Below are positions 44,724 through 51,644 of a stretch of 51,644 nucleotides of DNA, one piece after another (within the stretch, counting starts at the first letter, position 1; each line of letters opens with the position of its first letter). The notes beneath the pieces are model-generated. The model did no database searches. It had not been told where the DNA came from and was given only the letters and a program-made list of their open reading frames with translations. Source of the stretch: an uncultured Dehalococcoidia bacterium (GTDB taxonomy: Bacteria; Chloroflexota; Dehalococcoidia; Lucifugimonadales; CAJWER01); assembly GCA_958296115.1 (NCBI GenBank), contig OY282443.1, positions 1 through 51,644 of the forward strand. The letters run 5' to 3'. The translations under genes were made by a program, and so were the position numbers.

Positions 44724-44923
44724 TCCAGGCAGAGGAGGCGTTGCTCTGGGTCTGCGTTCTGGCGATCGTGCAGATTCTGGCGTTTCCGTGGATCGAGGCC
44801 CTCACCGATCTCGAGCTTCCCGACCTCAACGACATGGGAGCCGCGCTCACGCCCATCGTGCTCGGCGCGTTGGGCTCCGGTGCCACCAAAGCATGGAAGA
44901 CCACCAAGGAGAAGGGACCATGA
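44720..44923 (+). CDS. small membrane protein, holin candidate
   Basis: GTG 44720 (GTGA overlap). One N-terminal hydrophobic helix (LLWVCVLAIVQILAFPWIEA), and a second weaker one (LTPIVLGALGSGATKAW) with a charged tail (KTTKEKGP). Size, topology and the position between DUF5675 and the cysteine-peptidase-like gene suit a holin. No sequence family identified. Confidence 0.6.
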   Translation: MIQAEEALLWVCVLAIVQILAFPWIEALTDLELPDLNDMGAALTPIVLGALGSGATKAWKTTKEKGP

Positions 44924-45330
44924 AGACCGTAGATACCGAAGAGTTTCAGAAGCTCTGGGCCCAGGGACCGCTGAGCCACCTTCAGCTGATCCCCACGGAC
45001 TCGAAGTTCTGCGTCCAGAACGAGGCCGACTGGCTGGCGGACTTCAAGGCCACCAACAGCCGGTTCGCGAAGTACGTCCCGGAGACCAGGGACTGCGACA
45101 ACTACGCGGTGTTCTTGGCGGGCGCGATCTCCATGCAGCACGCCGTCAACGGCGTGGTGATCGTCTTCGACACCAGCGGCAAGCACAGCTACAACGCCGT
45201 GGTCGTCGAGGGTCCCGACGGAACGATGGCCTTCCGCCTCGTGGAGCCCCAGCAGGACGTGTTCGTCTCCGCGGACAAGCTGGGCAAGGACCCCTACGTC
45301 GAGAAGGAAGGGTTCGCGGTAGCGACGTGA
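44920..45330 (+). CDS. papain-like cysteine peptidase candidate (MOA_C-like)
   Basis: The 136-residue product has RDCDNYAVFLAGAISM with Cys as nucleophile candidate, GKHSYNAVVVEGPDG with the His, and FRLVEPQQDVF. This order of C, HxxNA and EPQ resembles the agglutinin C-terminal and related papain-like domains. Placed directly after a holin-like gene, it could be a lytic or peptide-cleaving enzyme. Activity is inferred from motif order only. Confidence 0.6.
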   Translation: MKTVDTEEFQKLWAQGPLSHLQLIPTDSKFCVQNEADWLADFKATNSRFAKYVPETRDCDNYAVFLAGAISMQHAVNGVVIVFDTSGKHSYNAVVVEGPDGTMAFRLVEPQQDVFVSADKLGKDPYVEKEGFAVAT

Positions 45331-45749
45331 ACAAGCCGCCGCCCCACCACACGCTCTACGACTCCGCCAGGCTCGAGCAGGAGATCGCGTCTCGGGCGGG
45401 CGGCTGGCCGTTCCGGTGTCCCTACACCGATACTCTCGCCACGGCGGACCAAACTCAGGTCGAGCACATCGTGGCGATCGAGGAGGCGTGGCTGACGGGA
45501 GCCCGCGACTGGTCCCTGTCTCAGTGGCGGGCATTCGCCAACGATCCGCTGAACATCACGCTGGTGCTGGCTCACGTGAACGAGAGCAAGGGAGACCGCA
45601 ACGAAGCCGTCTGGCTCCCCGACAAGAACCGCTGCTGGTACGTTCTCCGGCGGCGAGAAGTTCGCCTCCGGTACGGGTTGGTTCTCGAGGAGAAGGCCCA
45701 GAAAGTGGTGAACTGGTTGCTCCAGCGGGCGGACTGCCGGGGACTCTAG
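45327..45749 (+). CDS. HNH nuclease (DUF1524/GmrSD-C-like)
   Basis: The 140-residue product has a cysteine-containing N terminus and VEHIVAIEEAWLTGARDWSL, then FANDPLNITLVLAHVNESKG followed by DRNEAVWLPDKN. These are the His, Asn and Asp/Lys elements of HNH nucleases of the DUF1524 or GmrSD C-terminal type. GTG start in a GTGA overlap. Its position between lysis-type genes and the tail tip is atypical; it may degrade DNA or be a homing type. Confidence 0.82.
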   Translation: MNKPPPHHTLYDSARLEQEIASRAGGWPFRCPYTDTLATADQTQVEHIVAIEEAWLTGARDWSLSQWRAFANDPLNITLVLAHVNESKGDRNEAVWLPDKNRCWYVLRRREVRLRYGLVLEEKAQKVVNWLLQRADCRGL

Positions 45750-48451
45750 TGGCGGTCGAGTTTAGAGGCTTTGGTTCAGGTATATGGGGGCCTCTTGCGA
45801 TTGGACTGGGATCCGTGAGCAGCATCTACTCGTGGCTCACGAATCGGCGCTTGCGCCGCGACGAATTCCAGAAGGCCCTCCGCGAATCCGACATCGCGGA
45901 CTTCTCGGGAGACGTGTCTGCCAGCGACGCGCAATGGGTCGTTGGACGGGCTCGCACAGCCGGAGTAGTTGGGCCGAGCATCGACTCCGGCGTCTACTCC
46001 CAGCGGTACGCACCGGGAGACGGAGCCCGTCTGAAGGTTCGCACCATCCACACCGTAACGCTGGTGTCGCAGGGAGAGCTCACCGACATCGAGCGCGTCT
46101 GGGTCAACGACGTGGAAGCGCCGATAGAGGGCACGGCGGCAAGCCGGAAATGGGCTTCGTCGGGCTGGACGCTTCGGGACTTCGCGACCTACGGCGACGT
46201 GGCGGGGAAAGGTCCTCTCCTGGCGCGGTACAACGCGCTCAAGGCCCGCATGACGGCGTTGATCCCGACGTGGGAGCCCACGTCCGGCACGGACACCGTG
46301 GTGATCCCCGACGATGCCGATACCGTCGTGGTGGCTCTGTTCGACGACTTGCTGGCGGAGCTCAACGCCCTGCTCGACAGTGCGCGGATGGAGTGGATGG
46401 ACAACCGCAAGACGAGGAAGGTTGCGGGCGGTCCCAAGATCAGCGCAGCCGAGCCCGTGATCAGTGTATGGGCGTCGCTGGGCGCTGATTCCGACGCTCA
46501 GGCCGCCAGCCCGATCCAGACCTACGCTCGCACGCTGTCGCGCTGGAAGAACACCGACACCTTCGACGAGATTGCCTGGGCCTTGGTTCGGCACCGGTTC
46601 TGGAAGCGGCCCGGAGACACCACCGAGATCGCTCCGTGGTCCCGTGTGCCCCGAGTCCACTACCTCGCCCGCGGCGGCGGGCTGTTCGACGGAACCTCCG
46701 CCAAGTTCGCTCAGGCCGTCCTGCTCATGGGCGACCGCGAAGTAGACGATCTCGAGCGGCTCGACGACGCAGTGGCCTGGTGCGCCCAGAAGGTCACGAT
46801 CGACCCGGTGGCGAGAGGCGATGCGGAGGGCTCCAAGTCCGTCACGGGCCCCGAAGTCTTGAAGCACTACTACGGCGACGACCTCCCCGCGACAGACGTG
46901 CAGGACAAGGTTCTCGCGGAGTGGAACGCACGGGAGGCGGGAGCCGACAACGCACGTCCGCGCCACTCGATCAACCGGGTTTTCACGAGCTCGGAGATCA
47001 ACTCCGGCGAGGCCCTCGAGATCGCCGCCGAGTGCATGGGCGGGCGCTTCGTCGAGCTTACGGGGAAGAAGGTCGTCTTCCGGCCCGCCAGTCCTCACTC
47101 GACCATCGTTGCGCCTTCCGGCGCTGCTCCGAAGACGCTGGCGGTAGGCCCGTCCGACCGGTGGGAGGCTCCTCAATGGCGGCTGGCGAAGGGAGACGGC
47201 CAATCGCCGAACGCTCTCGACGCCCGCATTCGACAGGATCGCGAGCGCCAGTACAGGCCGTCCACCGTCCCGCGGAGCCAGCTCGACGACCAGGTGGCCC
47301 GCGACGGCTTGGCCTTGCGGACCCGCACGGCGGACGGCAAAGACGACATGCTGGACGTGCTCCGCCAGAACGCTCTGCTGCTGGAGCGTGACGACCCGGA
47401 CCTGCGCGAGGCGTTGGTGGCCGTCGTGGTTGACTCGCCCACCGATCCCAGAGGGCTCCTTCAGCCAATGGACCGAGTGGTGATCGACGCCATCACGTGC
47501 GAGGTCCAGAGCGTCCAGCCGATGGTTGGAAGGACCGTCTATGCCGTGCGCGAGTTGCCGTCCGACGCCTACGCGGATCGCTTCTTCATCCGTCCGTCCA
47601 GCCGTGATCCGGGTCCCGGTGGAGGCGGCGTGCTGGACCTGTCCGTGGTTGCGCTGGCACGCTGGCGGGAATCGCCCGCTGGCCGGTTGTGCGACATCGA
47701 GATATGGCCGGGCTCCGACACGCAGACGGTGCGGGTTCGGGCGTCCTGGGACACCAAGCCCACGGCAGAAGTCCAGGAGTACTACGTGGCGGTCACGGGC
47801 GGGATCGCCCAGCTGGAGACCGTTCAGACTGGTGCCCCGCCTGCCGCGTTGCCAGCCAAGGCGCTGGGCGCGAGCCCGCACGTCTTCGTGGGCGACGACC
47901 GCATTCTGACGGTCGAGCTGACAGGGTTCGGTGCGGAGGTGTCGGCGGACGGCGGCGGCGAGGTGACGGAGCTGGTGCTGCGCTCCACGCCTCTCGGGGG
48001 AACCGGCGTGACGTGGGAAGGCGTGAGTGTGAATCGGTATTTGGAGAACTTGAAGTTTGCCGGATGGATCGTCACTGTGAATTTCATTACCGTAGCCGAA
48101 GGCGATCTGGCTTATTCTCTGGATGGCGGCACCACGTGGACGGTGCCCACGGTGAACCCGGCCAGCTATTCGTCTCCGGCTCAGGAGAACATTTTCGCCC
48201 AGCTGGCTAGCGCATCAGCGGACGAACACAGAATCAAGCTGGTGATCAAGAACACCTTCAAGCTGGCTACTGGTGCGACCATGACGCTTGCCGCGAGAAC
48301 GGGCGAGACGGGGGCCTACACCTACTCTTCGGGCGAGCTGGTAGACCTGGCCAAGTATGTGCCGCCCGCCGACGAGATGACGGAGGTAGCCGGAACGCCC
48401 ACAGGCAGCGGTGAATACGTCGGCCAGCTGGTCTACACGGTGGAGGAATGA
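45749..48451 (+). CDS. tail tip/central tail protein (gpJ-like), 900 aa
   Basis: The GTG at 45749 overlaps the HNH stop (TAGTG). The N terminus has a hydrophobic GIWGPLAIGLGSVSSIYSWL. The body includes YAPGDGARLKVRTIHTVTLV, NRVFTSSEINSGEALEIAAE, MGGRFVELTGKKVVFRPA and YAVRELPSDAYADRF, the pattern of gpJ/TipJ-type host-attachment proteins. The C-terminal 300 residues contain fibronectin-like beta domains. It should form the tail tip hub and bind fibres. Confidence 0.82.
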   Translation: MAVEFRGFGSGIWGPLAIGLGSVSSIYSWLTNRRLRRDEFQKALRESDIADFSGDVSASDAQWVVGRARTAGVVGPSIDSGVYSQRYAPGDGARLKVRTIHTVTLVSQGELTDIERVWVNDVEAPIEGTAASRKWASSGWTLRDFATYGDVAGKGPLLARYNALKARMTALIPTWEPTSGTDTVVIPDDADTVVVALFDDLLAELNALLDSARMEWMDNRKTRKVAGGPKISAAEPVISVWASLGADSDAQAASPIQTYARTLSRWKNTDTFDEIAWALVRHRFWKRPGDTTEIAPWSRVPRVHYLARGGGLFDGTSAKFAQAVLLMGDREVDDLERLDDAVAWCAQKVTIDPVARGDAEGSKSVTGPEVLKHYYGDDLPATDVQDKVLAEWNAREAGADNARPRHSINRVFTSSEINSGEALEIAAECMGGRFVELTGKKVVFRPASPHSTIVAPSGAAPKTLAVGPSDRWEAPQWRLAKGDGQSPNALDARIRQDRERQYRPSTVPRSQLDDQVARDGLALRTRTADGKDDMLDVLRQNALLLERDDPDLREALVAVVVDSPTDPRGLLQPMDRVVIDAITCEVQSVQPMVGRTVYAVRELPSDAYADRFFIRPSSRDPGPGGGGVLDLSVVALARWRESPAGRLCDIEIWPGSDTQTVRVRASWDTKPTAEVQEYYVAVTGGIAQLETVQTGAPPAALPAKALGASPHVFVGDDRILTVELTGFGAEVSADGGGEVTELVLRSTPLGGTGVTWEGVSVNRYLENLKFAGWIVTVNFITVAEGDLAYSLDGGTTWTVPTVNPASYSSPAQENIFAQLASASADEHRIKLVIKNTFKLATGATMTLAARTGETGAYTYSSGELVDLAKYVPPADEMTEVAGTPTGSGEYVGQLVYTVEE

Positions 48452-49111
48452 GTGGCGCTGTGGCGATCCGGGGCCTCGACGTGGAGCAAGATTGCCGAGC
48501 TCTGGCGGTCGTCGGACTCGTCTTGGGACAAGATCGGCAAGGTTTGGCGCTGGTCGGGTTCGGCTTGGGAGCTGGTGTTCTCGACGGGCTCGGGCCTTCG
48601 GGGCACCGAAACCGAGACGGTCGTATTCACGGGTGGTACGGTTGGCCGACTCACCGTACCGCCCGGCGTGGGCGTGGGCGCACTCGCATCCGAGACGATC
48701 AGGCTAACCGGCGGATCGGTTGGCGTGTTGCCCGAGTCCGTATCCAACACGGCGTCCGAGACGGTCAGGTTGACCGGGGGTTCTGTCGGCACGCTTGGCA
48801 TATCTGCAACCGCACGGGCGTCCGAGACGGCACGGCTGACCGGTGGCTCGGTTGGCACACTGCCCACGTTGTCCGGCAATCCTTCCGCAACCGCATCCGA
48901 CACAGCACGACTGGCCGGCGGCTCGGTCGGCACGCTTCCCATGCTCTCCGACGAATACTCGGTCAATGCGTCCGACACAGCCAGGTTGGCCGGCGGCTCG
49001 GTCGGCGCATTGCCCATACCGCCCGTAGACGCTACCGTATCCGACACGGCCAGATTGACTGGCGGTTCGGTCGGCGCATTGCCCGTACTTCCCGCCCAAC
49101 CAGGAGAATGA
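48452..49111 (+). CDS. tail protein with tandem GGSVG repeats
   Basis: GTG 48452 directly follows the tip stop. The N terminus has three 14-residue units (LWRSGASTWSKIAE, LWRSSDSSWDKIGK, VWRWSGSAWELVFS). From residue about 52 come seven units of 21-26 residues with the core xSDTARLTGGSVGxLP (one degenerate). Such repeats suggest a trimeric beta-helical stalk. DNA repeats accompany the protein repeats, so copy number may vary. Confidence 0.82.
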   Translation: MALWRSGASTWSKIAELWRSSDSSWDKIGKVWRWSGSAWELVFSTGSGLRGTETETVVFTGGTVGRLTVPPGVGVGALASETIRLTGGSVGVLPESVSNTASETVRLTGGSVGTLGISATARASETARLTGGSVGTLPTLSGNPSATASDTARLAGGSVGTLPMLSDEYSVNASDTARLAGGSVGALPIPPVDATVSDTARLTGGSVGALPVLPAQPGE

Positions 49112-49112
49112 A

Positions 49113-50057
49113 GTGGTAACCGACAACGTACGAGTCCGCGTGTTCTCCCCTGCCGGCATCCTGCTCGACGAGTGCTGGTGTCACAACACTATCACGGCTG
49201 CCGGATTGAGCACACTGAACAGCCTCGTTTTCAGTGGGGCCTCAACGGTATGGTCCGCGCCATGGGTACGGATTTTCGCGGGATCGACCTCTCTGGGAGG
49301 GGTCCATGCGTTGAGCAGTGCGCGTACCAACAACAGGATTCGGTACACCGACGACTATACGGTGAGTGCTGCTGGAACGCCCACGGTCATGCGTATGTAC
49401 GTCGGGACCTCTTCGAACAATTACGAGGTAGCCAATGCCACCCTGTCGCTGGCGCAAGTGGCAATCGGCGCGATCATCGAAGTGCAGTGGGACGTGACCT
49501 TCGACTTCAACATGACGGGCAACATCAACAACGCGCCCAGCGACCTCTACTTCCGGGCAGCTAGCTCGGCGTCGAAGACGGGAGGCTCGCAGTTGTGGGG
49601 AACGAGTCACGTCACCGCCGTCGAGAACACATTAGCCAAGCTCGTCATTGGCGAGACGAACAACCCGTCGAACATCAGCGGGTACGCCAGAGTGCGGTTG
49701 TATCGCCTCGACCCGCTGGCCCACCCCAACATCGACAGCGAAGACTGGTCGCCCATCTCGGGCCGGGTCTACGTCTACCAGCAGCCGACCGACGTGCGTC
49801 CCGTGGTGATCTCCGGGCAGGTGGCCGCATTGCGAAATTTCGCTTGGACCTTCCCGCCGGTAGCGGGAAACGTGGGGCCCAGTGGCGTCGAGGACAGCCA
49901 GGCCTACCGGATCACCGTGTGGCGCATGACTGTGGGGAACAGCTCCGGCGCTACCGAGCTTCCGCTGGCCGCCGGCATCTTCGATCTGCCGGAGAGGATC
50001 CCGACCAGCGGAGCGGCCATCTCGCGGAACACGACCTTCTCGTTCTCCGACGCCTAG
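49113..50057 (+). CDS. distal tail/fibre protein, 314 aa
   Basis: GTG 49113 lies 1 bp after the repeat gene. The N terminus has VRVRVFSPAGILLDECWCHN followed by ITAAGLSTLNSLVFSGAS, like other phage tail-tip accessory proteins. The rest is beta-rich with many Ser, Thr and Asn (VIGETNNPSNISGYARVRLY). Likely a receptor-binding component. It ends convergent with the leftward operon, sharing CTAG. Confidence 0.7.
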   Translation: MVTDNVRVRVFSPAGILLDECWCHNTITAAGLSTLNSLVFSGASTVWSAPWVRIFAGSTSLGGVHALSSARTNNRIRYTDDYTVSAAGTPTVMRMYVGTSSNNYEVANATLSLAQVAIGAIIEVQWDVTFDFNMTGNINNAPSDLYFRAASSASKTGGSQLWGTSHVTAVENTLAKLVIGETNNPSNISGYARVRLYRLDPLAHPNIDSEDWSPISGRVYVYQQPTDVRPVVISGQVAALRNFAWTFPPVAGNVGPSGVEDSQAYRITVWRMTVGNSSGATELPLAAGIFDLPERIPTSGAAISRNTTFSFSDA

Positions 50058-50587
50058 GACTTGCAGGCGATGCAGTTGGCGTCGTGTTTCCGCACGCACT
50101 CCTTGCATACTTCCAGCCCACAGTCGCAGGAGATGAGCGGGATGGGCATTCGGCAGTAGTTGCACCACTCCTCCGGCTCGGGCTCCTTGGGCGGGCCAAG
50201 CCAGGCACGTCCCAAGGCGTAGAATGCTTCGGCCACGTCCAGGTGGCTCTTGGCTTTCTGCTTTTCCACTTCGTAGAGGTCCCGCCGAACCTTCATCGCC
50301 CTGGCGATGTAGGCCTTGGTGAAGATGATTGCCGGGTCGTGCTCTTGGTGGCAGTGGAGCCAGACTCGGCACTTCTGCTCAATAGGCGGGTTAGATGTGT
50401 GGGCTGCCAGAAGCGCATCTACCTCGGCCTCCGGCGGGTCGCCGTGGCCGCCCTTCTCAGCAGCCTCGACCAGTGCCTCCAGTCGCGGGCGGAGTTCGCC
50501 CATCGACCAGCGGAGGCACTGAAACTTGGACGGCTTGGTTCTAGCGTCGTCGAGGTAGTCTTGGACGGTGGTGGTTCGCCGCGTCAT
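50054..50587 (-). CDS. helical protein with C-terminal RING-like zinc domain, 177 aa
   Basis: Helical N-terminal part (RPRLEALVEAAEKGGHGDPP), then CRVWLHCHQEHDPA. The C terminus has CNYCRMPIPLISCDCGLEVC and ECVRKHDANCIACKS, eight cysteines in cross-braced order like RING or B-box folds. Protein or nucleic-acid binding. Last gene of the leftward arm; overlaps the next upstream gene by ATGA. Confidence 0.75.
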   Translation of the reverse strand: MTRRTTTVQDYLDDARTKPSKFQCLRWSMGELRPRLEALVEAAEKGGHGDPPEAEVDALLAAHTSNPPIEQKCRVWLHCHQEHDPAIIFTKAYIARAMKVRRDLYEVEKQKAKSHLDVAEAFYALGRAWLGPPKEPEPEEWCNYCRMPIPLISCDCGLEVCKECVRKHDANCIACKS

Positions 50588-50946
50588 GGGCTGAGCCGGG
50601 ACAGCAGCCGCCGGGCCTCCTCGGAGCCCCTGTCCGTCACGATGGTCGCGACGCAGAACAGGATGGTCACGAACTGGTTGACCTCGCGGAAGCTCAGCGG
50701 CTCGTCTCGCGTCTTGGTCTCCATCCACAAGCCCACGGCCCTCATGGCGGTGCTGACGCCGAAGAGCCGAATGGCGTCGGCGCTCCTGGGCGCACCGGGC
50801 GGGAGCAGGCCCTCTTCGTCCATCATGTGGACGGCGCACTTGGCGAGGTTCATCCCCAGCGTCCCGTCCATGCGGTTGAGCGTGGCTTCTGCCCGCTCGA
50901 CGCATTCGGCGAGAACGGCGTCGTCTGTGGAGTGAATCTTGGTCAT
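50584..50946 (-). CDS. unknown helical protein, 120 aa
   Basis: Starts at 50946 in an ATGA overlap with the helicase. It is all-helical with MNLAKCAVHMMDEEGLLPPG and REVNQFVTILFCVATIVTDR. Resembles small phage helical regulators but no family recognised. Coupled to the helicase, so may be its partner. Confidence 0.74.
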   Translation of the reverse strand: MTKIHSTDDAVLAECVERAEATLNRMDGTLGMNLAKCAVHMMDEEGLLPPGAPRSADAIRLFGVSTAMRAVGLWMETKTRDEPLSFREVNQFVTILFCVATIVTDRGSEEARRLLSRLSP

Positions 50947-51644
50947 GGGGTACTCCGGTTGAGGTGTTCGGTTTCCCGGCGACGCGCCTCCGCTCGCCAG
51001 CTTCTGCGGAGCCATCCGGCAACCGCTTGGTCGAGATAGGTGGCTGGCTGGAAGGGCTCGCCCCAGCGCGGCCAGCGACCGGTCAGGGACCGGTAGTACG
51101 CCTTCGCCGCCCGGCCAGCGGCCTCCATGTCGGGCTGCTTGCGGTCCTGCGCCAACCGACAGCACTGGGTCCACACGTGTTCGGCCAGCTTGGGGTCCGC
51201 CCAGCGAGACGCCGCGTTGGAAGCCACGAGCTTGCCGTCCACCACCTGCCAGTCCTCTCGCCGGGGCTTCTCCCGTCCGCACGAGCAAAGCGTCTCTCCC
51301 AGCGGGATCACCAAGCCGCACTTGCAAACCCGGTCGCGGCGCGGCTGGCGCTTCTTCGCCGCCTTCTTGCGGCTCTTGATGCCGGGGTCGAGCTCGTCGA
51401 TCCCGTGGCGGAAGAAGTGGCTCGTCTCGTCGAGGAACCGAACCCAGTTGCCGGAGTGGTCCAAGACCAAGCAGAACTTCTTGTCGGGGCTGGGACGCAT
51501 TCCGCGCCCCACCTGCTGGATGTGGGCGGCCAGCGACCGCCTGTAGGACCGGGCGCAGATCAGGCACTGGACATCGGGCACGTCGAATCCCTTCGCGAGC
51601 GCCTCGCACGACACCAAGCCCATGATCTTCCCGGCGCGGAAGTC
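50943..51644 (-). CDS. SF2 helicase, C-terminal part (continues from 840-1 across the origin of numbering)
   Basis: These 233 codons complete the helicase that starts at 840. The segment beginning DFRAGKIMGLVSCEALAKGF gives motif V, and HIQQVGRGMRPSPDKK gives motif VI with its arginine fingers. After the second RecA fold a CKCG...CSCG zinc ribbon is present, then a helical domain (AEHVWTQCCRLAQDRKQPD). The joined protein has 513 residues. Frame is continuous at the join (GAA at 3-1, then GAC at 51644-51642). Confidence 0.93.
   Translation of the reverse strand, partial: DFRAGKIMGLVSCEALAKGFDVPDVQCLICARSYRRSLAAHIQQVGRGMRPSPDKKFCLVLDHSGNWVRFLDETSHFFRHGIDELDPGIKSRKKAAKKRQPRRDRVCKCGLVIPLGETLCSCGREKPRREDWQVVDGKLVASNAASRWADPKLAEHVWTQCCRLAQDRKQPDMEAAGRAAKAYYRSLTGRWPRWGEPFQPATYLDQAVAGWLRRSWRAEARRRETEHLNRSTP

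Noticed and set aside
1-51644. Search for a CRISPR array
   Set aside because: No regularly spaced 25-40 bp repeats with unique spacers are visible; the iteron spacing is too short and irregular.
1-51644. Integrase, transposase or CI/Cro-type lysogeny module
   Set aside because: No tyrosine or serine recombinase motif and no CI-type repressor with cleavage domain was found among the products.

Overview
This window is almost certainly a complete circular (or circularly closed) genome of a tailed bacteriophage with an HK97-type capsid and a siphovirus-like tail. The key evidence for closure is that one SF2 helicase gene runs off the left end (leftward from 840) and resumes in the same frame at the right end (51644 down to 50943). 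The joined protein of about 513 residues has all its helicase motifs. The DNA is GC-rich apart from one unusual non-coding segment. No host gene, rRNA, integrase or classical CI-type repressor is visible. The host cannot be named from the sequence; it should be a GC-rich bacterium using sigma70-like promoters and AGGAG ribosome binding sites.

Layout. (1) The leftward arm runs from 26377 through 1 and across the junction to 50054. Its first part holds a tail module: coiled-coil protein, two minor tail proteins, connector and terminator candidates, tube protein, gp10-like protein, a tail assembly chaperone with a probable +1 frameshift, and the tape measure. An envelope cluster follows (RHH protein, membrane-anchored Ig-like protein, membrane protein, lipoprotein). 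Next comes the replication and recombination block: SSB-like protein, primase, tRNA-Pro(TGG), HNH nuclease, Sak4-like ATPase, PD-(D/E)XK nuclease, QueE-like radical SAM enzyme, RuvC-like resolvase and tandem-HTH protein. Many small zinc or coiled-coil proteins follow, and the arm ends with the helicase. A rightward two-gene island (zinc ribbon plus ParB-like) lies inside it at 2082-3103. (2) About 800 bp of non-coding DNA at 26378-27182 carries a TTGTGCA iteron-like array, the best origin candidate. (3) The rightward arm runs from 27259 to 50057: three small genes, a stretch of G/C homopolymers, terminase, then portal, protease, capsid, connector, tail fibre, lysis-type genes and tail tip. (4) A leftward cassette of about 14 mostly unknown small genes (30596-35366) interrupts the rightward arm between terminase and portal.

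How it works together. No DNA polymerase is visible, so the primase, SSB, helicase and recombination enzymes probably act with the host replisome. Several small proteins carry QxxLF sequences resembling sliding-clamp binding motifs, which fits that idea. Transcription appears to be organised by a family of very similar promoters (TTGACR, exactly 17 bp, then a -10 box). Several are followed by a conserved leader close to AACCCCACACAGGAGA. Genes within operons are packed with ATGA, GTGA or TGATG overlaps, implying translational coupling.

Most notable: the circular closure; the iteron array; a +1 frameshift at a CCC codon in the tail chaperone together with a phage tRNA-Pro(TGG); a poly-C8 tract that shifts frame in a small gene; the near-uniform promoter and leader set; dispersed 20-bp palindromes; a QueE with atypical cysteine spacing and no other 7-deazaguanine gene; and virion genes split over both strands.
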